A stretch of DNA of 7,921 nt from Herminiimonas sp. (GTDB lineage Bacteria > Pseudomonadota > Gammaproteobacteria > Burkholderiales > Burkholderiaceae): positions 1-7,921 of the forward strand of contig JACMQD010000230.1 of NCBI GenBank assembly GCA_014377155.1. The letters run 5' to 3'. This document shows, piece by piece, positions 1 to 4,571 of the stretch; position 1 is the stretch's first letter; each line of letters opens with the position of its first letter. Made by a program: the position numbers and the translations under genes. Below the pieces are notes generated by a model, which was not told the DNA's origin, made no database searches, and was given only the letters and a program-made list of their open reading frames with translations.

Positions 1-1
1 C

Positions 2-154
2 CAGATTCGCCGGCTGCCGAGCGGTGAACGATTCGAAGTCGTGAAGAATTTTCCGTCCGATAGCTCATTGCGAAAACGACTATCGCACGCCGTCAAGGAA
101 ATCCGTATCAAGCGTCTTGAGCATTACTGGATGTTGACTTGCAAGCTGAAATAA
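2..154 (+). CDS. C-terminal end of a probable class I SAM-dependent methyltransferase (5' partial)
   Basis: This frame is open from the window edge to a TAA at 152-154 and gives 50 residues, beginning QIRRLPSGERFEVVKNFPSD and ending YWMLTCKLK. The pattern of a short charged turn, then FEVVKNF, then a helix rich in basic residues and a final aromatic/hydrophobic beta strand (HYWMLTCKL) resembles the last strands of small class I SAM-dependent methyltransferases. This resemblance is from memory of family tails. The SAM-binding glycine-rich motif and the start would lie upstream of the window, so the substrate cannot be judged. It is on the same strand as narK1 but 332 bases away, so a shared operon is unlikely. 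Codon use looks normal for a real gene. The family call is moderate; that this is the end of a coding region is more certain. Confidence 0.5.
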   Translation, partial: QIRRLPSGERFEVVKNFPSDSSLRKRLSHAVKEIRIKRLEHYWMLTCKLK

Positions 155-172
155 TGCGGCATAGGTCACGGC

Positions 173-196
173 GTGGGCGTGGGCGCGGGCGCGGGC
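173..196 (+). repeat. Short tandem repeat, four GYGGGC hexamers
   Basis: Four perfect back-to-back hexamers are seen: GTGGGC, GTGGGC, GCGGGC, GCGGGC. They begin 19 bases after the stop codon of the upstream gene. Read in that gene's frame they would encode alternating Gly-Val and Gly-Ala. The tract is a typical slippage-prone GC-rich microsatellite, and no function can be assigned from the sequence. Length variation between strains is plausible but not shown here. Confidence 0.75.
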
Positions 197-312
197 TACA
201 GGGTGCGCGAAATATATACCACCGCTTATCTGCTTCCGGAGCTCGTGTTCAATGATATCCAGACGCTGGCGCTTGAGCAGCGTGGCGGGCGATAGGCCGG
301 ACGCAAAAAGCG

Positions 313-326
313 TTGAATAGAATCAC
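313..326 (+). promoter_or_regulatory. Candidate FNR/Anr box upstream of narK1
   Basis: The sequence TTGAATAGAATCAC matches the FNR consensus TTGAT-N4-ATCAA at 8 of 10 defined positions, with correct spacing. It is the best FNR-like site I found between the upstream gene and narK1. Its centre is about 167 bases before the GTG start, so a class II promoter here would give a leader of roughly 125 bases. A weak -10-like CAAAAT at 354-359 lies about 5 bases further from the box than the ideal class II spacing. Oxygen-controlled transcription of narK genes by FNR-type regulators is well established; use of this particular site is inference. Confidence 0.4.
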
Positions 327-396
327 GCATAGTTCTTTCGATCTAGTCGCACACAAAATTCCTAATACCTCCGGCCAGCGTTTCTAGCCACGTTGT

Positions 397-425
397 TCGT
401 TCGCCGACACTCGTAAGGCGAATGG
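397..425 (+). promoter_or_regulatory. Possible hairpin in the narK1 leader
   Basis: TTCGCC at 400-405 and GGCGAA at 417-422 are perfect inverted repeats around an 11-base loop. Counting G-U pairs, the stem can extend to 9 base pairs (397-405 with 417-425). It lies 60-90 bases before the narK1 start, inside the leader if the FNR-linked promoter is used. There is no T run after it, so it is not a standard terminator. It could be an mRNA structure, a dyad protein-binding site, or chance. Confidence 0.25.
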
Positions 426-486
426 TTTCTGCTCGTCGCCCGACGTAACCTTTCACTGTCTCATTTGACCGTCAGAGGGGTTCGTT

Positions 487-1731
487 GTGGCATCCGATAA
501 TAATCAAAACAAGCAAATATCCGTACTCGTCAGCAGCACATTCGCATTCACGATCTGCTTCGCGATCTGGATGATGTTCGCTGTGCTCGGGATTCCGATC
601 AAGGCCAATCTTGGCTTGAACGAAACGCAGTTCGGCCTGCTCGCAGCGACGCCGGTATTGACGGGTTCGCTAGTTCGTGTGCCGCTTGGCATATGGACCG
701 ATCGATTCGGCGGACGCATCGTTTTCTTCCTGCTCATGCTCGCGTGCGTGGTGCCGATCTACATGATCAGCTATGCGACCGCGTACTGGCATTTTCTGGT
801 GCTCGGCCTGTTCGTTGGACTGGCCGGCGGCTCGTTCTCGGTTGGAACGCCGTATGTCGCGCGCTGGTTTCAGAAAGAACGCCGCGGCCTGGCGATGGGG
901 ATCTTTGGTGCGGGCAATTCGGGCTCGGCACTGACCAAATTCGTCGCGCCGGCAATCATCGCCGGATTCGGCTGGCAGATGCTTCCGAAGGTCTATGCAC
1001 TCGCGATGCTCGTGACCGCGCTGCTGTTCTGGTTTCTGTCATCGACTGACAAATCGCATCAGGTTCCAGCCGGCATGTCGTTCGCCGAGCAGATGAAAGT
1101 TTTGAAGGACCCGCGCGTCTGGCGCTATTGCCAATACTACTCGGTGGTGTTCGGCGGCTATGTCGCGCTGGCGCTGTGGATGACGAAATACTACGTCAGT
1201 GAATACGGCTTCGATCTTCGGCTTGCTGCGTTATTGGCGGCGTGCTTCTCGCTGCCGGGCGGCGTCCTGCGGGCACTTGGCGGCTGGATCTCGGACAAAT
1301 ACGGTGCCTATGAAGTGACCTGGTGGGTGATGTGGGTGTGCTGGGTTTGCTTCTTCCTGCTGTCTTATCCGCAGACCAGCATGATCGTCAAGACCATCCA
1401 TGGCGACATGAATCTCAGCATCGGTTTGACGCCGCTGATGTTCACCGGATTGCTGTTCACGGTCGGCGTCGCCATGGCCGTCGGCAAAGCGTCCGTATTC
1501 AAGTTCATTGCGGATGACTTCACGGACAACATCGGCGCGGTGTCCGGCGTGGTCGGCCTTGCAGGCGGACTTGGGGGCTTCATCCTGCCGATCCTGTTCG
1601 GTGCGCTGGTCGATCTGACCGGTGTCCGATCCAGCGCATTCATGCTGCTTTACGGGACCGTCTGTGTGTCGCTGGTGTGGATGCAATACTCGTTCAAACC
1701 GCAGCGGTCGGCGCTACTTCAAGCCGCATGA
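487..1731 (+). CDS. narK1: NarK1-type nitrate transporter (major facilitator superfamily)
   Basis: This 414-aa protein is an inner-membrane nitrate transporter of the NarK/NasA (nitrate-nitrite porter) branch of the major facilitator superfamily, with about 12 predicted membrane segments. The MFS motif A appears as GIWTDRFGGR (residues 68-77). The first nitrate signature is GAGNSGSALTKFVAP (141-155), and the second glycine-rich one is around 350-368 (GAVSGVVGLAGGLGGF). Arg64 (SLVRVPLG) and Arg262 (GGVLRALGG) fall where the paired substrate-binding arginines of NarK (Arg89 and Arg305 in E. coli) are expected. The shorter length and signature form fit the type I group, thought to act as nitrate/proton symporters. 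The GTG start is chosen because AGAGGGG (474-480) sits 6 bases before it. narK2 follows after 55 bases, so the two are probably co-transcribed. The family is certain; the type I mechanism is inferred. Confidence 0.95.
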   Translation: MASDNNQNKQISVLVSSTFAFTICFAIWMMFAVLGIPIKANLGLNETQFGLLAATPVLTGSLVRVPLGIWTDRFGGRIVFFLLMLACVVPIYMISYATAYWHFLVLGLFVGLAGGSFSVGTPYVARWFQKERRGLAMGIFGAGNSGSALTKFVAPAIIAGFGWQMLPKVYALAMLVTALLFWFLSSTDKSHQVPAGMSFAEQMKVLKDPRVWRYCQYYSVVFGGYVALALWMTKYYVSEYGFDLRLAALLAACFSLPGGVLRALGGWISDKYGAYEVTWWVMWVCWVCFFLLSYPQTSMIVKTIHGDMNLSIGLTPLMFTGLLFTVGVAMAVGKASVFKFIADDFTDNIGAVSGVVGLAGGLGGFILPILFGALVDLTGVRSSAFMLLYGTVCVSLVWMQYSFKPQRSALLQAA

Positions 1732-1786
1732 GCAATTCAATTTCGAGCGGCTACCTCCGCTTTCGCGAATCAACCAGGAGCACAAA

Positions 1787-3172
1787 ATGAGCAAGTACTT
1801 GATTAACACGTGGGAGCCGGAGACATCCAGCTTCTGGCAGAGCAGTGGCAGGGCTACAGCCAATCGCAATCTGTGGATTTCGATTCCCGCGCTGCTACTG
1901 GCGTTCGCGGTATGGATGGTATGGAGCGTGGTGGTGGTCAACTTACCCAACATCGGTTTCCAGTACAGCACCAATCAGTTGTTCTGGCTGACCGCATTGC
2001 CGGGACTGTCCGGTGCGACGCTGCGGATTTTCTATTCATTCATGGTGCCGATTTTCGGCGGCCGGAAATGGACGACGATCTCCACGGCATCGCTGCTGAT
2101 CCCGGCGATCGGAATCGGCTTCGCGGTACAGGATATCAGCACCAGTTATCCGACGATGCTGATCCTCGCGTTGTTGTGCGGTTTCGGCGGCGGTAACTTC
2201 GCATCGTCGATGGCCAATATCAGTTTCTTCTTTCCAAAAGCGCAAAAAGGCTACGCACTCGGCATGAACGCCGGCCTCGGCAATCTCGGCGTGTCGGTCG
2301 TGCAGTTCGTCGTGCCACTGGTGATTACGATGGGCGTGTTCGGCGCCTTGGGCGGTGAGGCGCAAACCTGGAACAAGGCAGGGCAGGCCAAGCAACTGTG
2401 GCTGCAGAATGCCGGCTTCATCTGGGTACCATTTATTTTGCTCACTACGCTGGCAGCGTGGTTCGGTATGAATGACATCGCATCGGCGAAGGCGTCGTTC
2501 TCCGAGCAGGCGGTCATTTTCAAGCGCAAGCATAACTGGCTGATGTGCTGGCTGTATGTCGGTACCTTCGGCTCGTTCATTGGCTATTCAGCCGGCTTTC
2601 CTTTGCTGATTAAGACCCAGTTCCCCGATGTTAATCCCCTTCAATACGCGTTCCTCGGACCGCTCGTCGGTGCGCTGGCGCGTGTCGCTGGCGGCTGGGT
2701 ATCGGACAAGCTCGGCGGTGCGGTCGTGACGTTCTGGACCTTCGTGGTGATGATCGGTGCGGTGTTCGGCGTGATGAATTTCCTGCCGGGTCACGGTGGC
2801 GCCGGCCAGTTCTGGGGCTTCTTCTGGATGTTCATTCTGCTGTTCGCCGGCACCGGCGTCGGCAATGCATCGACCTTTCGCATGATCCCGGTGATCTTCC
2901 TGACTGAACGCCAGCGTGCGGCTGTTGGAAAACCTGCCGCGATACAGGCACAAGCCATCGTCGATGCGAACAAGGAAGGCGCGGCCGTGCTCGGCTTTAC
3001 ATCGGCGGTAGCGGCGTTTGGCGCGTTTTTTATCCCTAAGAGTTACGGGACGTCGATTGCGCTGACTGGCAGCCCTGGCGCGGCGCTATGGTGCTTCATT
3101 GGCTTTTATTTCACCTGTATCGCCGTGACGTGGTGGTTCTATTCCCGCAAAGGGGCGGAGATGCCTTGCTAA
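1787..3172 (+). CDS. narK2: NarK2-type nitrate/nitrite antiporter (major facilitator superfamily)
   Basis: This 461-aa integral inner-membrane protein is close in length to E. coli NarK (463 aa). It would exchange external nitrate for the nitrite made by the reductase. Around 12 membrane segments are visible. Arg80 (ATLRIFYSF) and Arg299 (GALARVAGGW) match the two substrate-binding arginines of NarK. The first nitrate signature is GMNAGLGNLGVSVVQ (159-173), with a second conserved stretch at 398-417 (AVLGFTSAVAAFGAFFIP). The hydrophilic stretch at about 189-208 and the longer C-terminal half are typical of type II NarK. The frame is open upstream to 1622, but the start at 1787 is preferred: AGGAG (1776-1780) lies 6 bases before the ATG, the protein then begins MSKYLINTWEPE like relatives, and a start further up would overlap narK1. 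The pair narK1-narK2 is common in beta- and gammaproteobacterial nar loci and is fused in Paracoccus. No clear terminator follows. Confidence 0.96.
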   Translation: MSKYLINTWEPETSSFWQSSGRATANRNLWISIPALLLAFAVWMVWSVVVVNLPNIGFQYSTNQLFWLTALPGLSGATLRIFYSFMVPIFGGRKWTTISTASLLIPAIGIGFAVQDISTSYPTMLILALLCGFGGGNFASSMANISFFFPKAQKGYALGMNAGLGNLGVSVVQFVVPLVITMGVFGALGGEAQTWNKAGQAKQLWLQNAGFIWVPFILLTTLAAWFGMNDIASAKASFSEQAVIFKRKHNWLMCWLYVGTFGSFIGYSAGFPLLIKTQFPDVNPLQYAFLGPLVGALARVAGGWVSDKLGGAVVTFWTFVVMIGAVFGVMNFLPGHGGAGQFWGFFWMFILLFAGTGVGNASTFRMIPVIFLTERQRAAVGKPAAIQAQAIVDANKEGAAVLGFTSAVAAFGAFFIPKSYGTSIALTGSPGAALWCFIGFYFTCIAVTWWFYSRKGAEMPC

Positions 3173-3399
3173 GGTAGATAGATGATGAAAGTTGGACTTG
3201 CCAGCCCAGCATACACGCTGATGGTTTTGACGGTTCAGGTATCGGTCCCAATCTGACGCCGTTCGGGTTGGCGCCGGTATCGGGTCGGCCTAGCGGGCGC
3301 ATTCCATCATGGAGGCGAGTTGGGCTAGAACGCGGTGCAATTTTCTAGATAATGAGGGACGCGTCTGCGTAACAGATGCCAGAAACGATTATCTACATC
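3173..3399. other. Gap between narK2 and the convergent terminator
   Basis: No credible gene is seen in this stretch of about 227 bases. Two weak inverted repeats are present: GCGCC (3271-3275) with GGCGC (3296-3300), and CTAGAA (3325-3330) with TTCTAG (3343-3348). Neither is followed by a T run on the + strand, so neither is a standard rho-independent terminator for narK2. Rho-dependent termination or read-through remains possible. Confidence 0.55.
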
Positions 3400-3425
3400 A
3401 AAAAAACAAACCCGCCGAAGCGGGT
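3400..3425 (-). terminator. Rho-independent terminator of the PEP-CTERM gene
   Basis: Read on the minus strand, the stem ACCCGC / GCGGGT (3425-3420 with 3415-3410) closes on a TTCG loop flanked by C and G, the exceptionally stable cUUCGg tetraloop. A T-rich tail, TTTGTTTTTTT, follows at 3410-3400. It begins about 25 bases after the stop codon of the PEP-CTERM gene. On the + strand the A run comes before the stem and no T run follows, so it should work in one direction only and is not expected to end narK2 transcripts. Confidence 0.9.
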
Positions 3426-3450
3426 CTGTGTCATTGCAATTACTAAAAAA

Positions 3451-4065
3451 TTATTGCTTGCGGCGACGTGCTGCAGCAAAGCCTAATAAGCCTAAGCCAA
3501 GCAATGCAAGCGTAGCTGGTTCAGGAACCTTCGCAGTCACAGACACGGCATCCAATGAGCCGCCCAATGCGTTGCTTGTTCCATTTGCAGCAAATTTAAT
3601 AGTGGACGAAGAGCCCGATGCAACCTCCAGAAAATTATAAACAGACCATACGTTATTTGTATTTTGAGTTCCGTCTGCCGTCAACGCTGCGACTAAAACA
3701 CCATTCCAATACGCATCAATTTCGTTTGAGTTTGCTGCTACACCCGGACGCGGCGAATAAGCAAAGCTGAATAAATAAGTCTGTCCTGCGGTCGTCGCAA
3801 AAGTTTGAGACATAAAACTATTCTGCGTTGTGTCTAGTTCGACGTACTGAACGCCATCGAAAGCCGTGCCGGCAACGTTATTGCGAAGTTCAATTCCATA
3901 AGTACCTGGAACCCAATTTGTGATGCTGCCATTGGAAATAGTGGTCCAAGAACCATTTGCAATTGCCGGAATTTCAAAGCTGCCATCCGTAATAAGGTTT
4001 GCATGTGCTGCGGCAGATAGAAACATCATGGACGCACAGGTAGCAAGTTTGGACAGAATTTTCAT
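3451..4065 (-). CDS. Secreted PEP-CTERM sorting-domain protein
   Basis: This 204-aa protein should be exported by Sec and processed by an exosortase at the cell surface. Residues 1-22 form a signal peptide (MKILSK basic start, hydrophobic core, AHA cleavage site before Asn23). The mature part begins NLITDGSFEIP, is rich in Asn, Ser, Thr and Gly, lacks cysteine and looks like a beta-sandwich of the DUF642/galactose-binding-like type (GIELRNNVAGTAFDGVQYVE, then FAYSPRPGVAANSNEIDAYW). The tail carries VPEP (180-183), a hydrophobic span LALLGLGLLGFAAA and terminal RRRKQ, the classic PEP-CTERM signal. The frame extends upstream to 4146, but the start at 4065 is preferred. It gives a standard signal peptide and leaves a leader of about 31 bases from the sigma-54 promoter; the two most upstream ATGs (4146, 4137) lie before that promoter. 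The Shine-Dalgarno sequence is weak (GTGAAAG). GC is near 47-48% in sampled lines, lower than the nar genes. PEP-CTERM proteins are linked to exopolysaccharide and floc or biofilm formation; this one's ligand is unknown. No exosortase is in the window. Confidence 0.93.
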   Translation of the reverse strand: MKILSKLATCASMMFLSAAAHANLITDGSFEIPAIANGSWTTISNGSITNWVPGTYGIELRNNVAGTAFDGVQYVELDTTQNSFMSQTFATTAGQTYLFSFAYSPRPGVAANSNEIDAYWNGVLVAALTADGTQNTNNVWSVYNFLEVASGSSSTIKFAANGTSNALGGSLDAVSVTAKVPEPATLALLGLGLLGFAAARRRKQ

Positions 4066-4106
4066 TTTCGGACTTTCACGAATGTTCATAAGGAAGTATC
4101 CGTATA

Positions 4107-4123
4107 AGCACTTTTTATGCCAA
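4107..4123 (-). promoter_or_regulatory. Sigma-54 (RpoN) promoter of the PEP-CTERM gene
   Basis: On the minus strand, TTGGCATAAAAAGTGCT runs from 4123 to 4107. Against the sigma-54 consensus TGGCAC-N5-TTGC it matches 8 of 10 positions, including the near-invariant GG at -24 and GC at -12 with the exact spacing. The predicted transcript start is near 4096, about 31 bases before the ATG at 4065. Sigma-54 control of PEP-CTERM genes, with the PrsK/PrsR two-component system, is known from other bacteria such as Zoogloea. This makes the site credible by context as well as by sequence. Confidence 0.75.
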
Positions 4124-4382
4124 AAAACAAATTCCATTAAATTCAACGCGTTAGAAACTTAGGCATCAAAAATTCTCGTGCCTTGTAAAGTTTTCCGACA
4201 GAACTTTTTGTGAAATTTAGCTGGCTAACAGTAAAAGTGCAGGGCACCACGCCCGGAAACCAGTTTCTATTCAAACTAATGTTACTCGTCGTTACCTTTT
4301 TTTGCGGACATGGGCGAGTGCGTAGGTGCGTTTTTAACCATCGGCGTAATGAGTACGGTTAGGTTGGGACACCAGTTCACCT

Positions 4383-4474
4383 GACTAAGCTTTTAGTCAA
4401 TTGTGACTATGTTCCCTAGTCCCAACGCGCATTGCAGATGGCCTTCTTGCGAATACCCGCTTCATCGACTAGTC
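4383..4474. promoter_or_regulatory. Cluster of GACTA/TAGTC half-sites
   Basis: The pentamer GACTA or its complement TAGTC occurs at 4383 (GACTA), 4394 (TAGTC), 4405 (GACTA), 4417 (TAGTC), and as a fused palindrome GACTAGTC at 4467-4474. The first four alternate in orientation and start 11, 11 and 12 bases apart, near one helical turn. The first two form a perfect 7+7 dyad, TGACTAA-GCTT-TTAGTCA (4382-4399). The second and third form TAGTCA-ATTG-TGACTA (4394-4409). This looks like an operator array for a dimeric regulator. It does not match the FNR, NarL or CRP consensus well, and I cannot name the protein. Confidence 0.5.
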
Positions 4475-4502
4475 CATAAACTTGATTCATAGAAATTCGC
4501 AA
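4447..4502. repeat. Perfect 8-base inverted repeat flanking the narG FNR-like site
   Basis: TTGCGAAT (4447-4454) and ATTCGCAA (4495-4502) are exact reverse complements separated by 40 bases. The right arm overlaps the last base of the FNR-like box, and part of it recurs as AATTCGC at 4533-4539. It could be a pair of binding sites or a stem at the base of a loop. Chance cannot be excluded. Confidence 0.4.
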
Positions 4503-4524
4503 TATGTTGAATTCTTGTTTGAAT
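4482..4524 (+). promoter_or_regulatory. Candidate FNR-dependent promoter of narG
   Basis: TTGATTCATAGAAA (4482-4495) has one perfect FNR half-site (TTGAT) and a degraded second half (AGAAA against ATCAA), 8 of 10 in total. A -10-like TTGAAT at 4519-4524 has its centre 33 bases downstream, nearly the 32 expected for a class II site centred at -41.5. This predicts transcription from about 4530 and a leader of roughly 40 bases. No -35 hexamer is needed in such promoters. The spacing supports the call; the weak right half-site limits it. Confidence 0.45.
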
Positions 4525-4529
4525 TCTTG
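4507..4529 (+). repeat. Two direct copies of TTGAATTCTTG across the narG -10 region
   Basis: The 11-mer TTGAATTCTTG is present at 4507-4517 and again at 4519-4529, a 12-base period. Related AATTC motifs are at 4494 and 4533. The second copy holds the proposed -10 element. The duplication could be a binding site, two alternative -10 elements, or a small tandem duplication. Confidence 0.6.
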
Positions 4530-4571
4530 GTTAATTCGCGCCTGTGTCGCAGGTGCCTGGATGGAGAGAGC

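Larger units (their letters stand above)
155..486. other. Intergenic region upstream of narK1
   Basis: About 330 bases without a convincing gene. It contains a short GYGGGC tandem repeat (173-196), an FNR-like box (313-326), a possible leader hairpin (397-425) and the narK1 ribosome binding site (AGAGGGG at 474-480). The frame of the upstream gene stays open after its stop until a TAG at 293-295. No rho-independent terminator for the upstream gene is visible, because there is no GC stem followed by a T run. Several -10-like hexamers occur, such as CAAAAT at 354-359 and TAATAC at 363-368, but none has a clear -35 partner. Confidence 0.7.
4124..4571. other. Divergent regulatory region between the PEP-CTERM gene and narG
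   Basis: About 450 bases without a credible gene on either strand. The part next to the PEP-CTERM promoter is AT-rich: the line 4081-4140 has 17 G+C in 60. Besides the GACTA cluster, the 8-base inverted repeat and the FNR-like narG promoter listed separately, it holds a small hairpin GGGC-ACCAC-GCCC (4242-4254), two direct copies of GTTAC (4281 and 4291), and a lone NarL-type heptamer ATGAGTA (4349-4355, reverse of TACTCAT). The roughly 1.4 kb between narK2 and narG is long for a nar locus because of the PEP-CTERM unit. Confidence 0.7.

Noticed and set aside
1231..1686. Minus-strand open frame of 151 codons inside narK1
   Set aside because: Low-complexity His/Asp/Gln/Arg composition typical of an antisense shadow of membrane-protein codons.
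1622..1786. Longer N terminus for narK2
   Set aside because: It overlaps narK1 by 110 bases, encodes a Cys/Arg-rich stretch unlike NarK proteins, and a good AGGAG precedes the ATG at 1787.
2036..2533. Minus-strand open frame of 165 codons inside narK2
   Set aside because: Antisense shadow of a clearly real gene, with no signal peptide, motif or ribosome binding site.
3325..3348. CTAGAA/TTCTAG inverted repeat as a narK2 terminator
   Set aside because: AT-rich 6-base arms, a 12-base loop and no T run after it; too weak to call.
4066..4146. Longer N terminus for the PEP-CTERM protein
   Set aside because: The starts at 4146 and 4137 lie upstream of the sigma-54 promoter, and all upstream starts bury the signal peptide. 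The ATG at 4065 gives a standard signal sequence.
4242..4254. Small GGGC/GCCC hairpin upstream of narG
   Set aside because: Only 4 base pairs, no T tail and no match to a known riboswitch; likely chance.
4349..4355. Single NarL-type heptamer (ATGAGTA)
   Set aside because: A lone degenerate heptamer is common by chance, and no partner is found at the 7-2-7 spacing.
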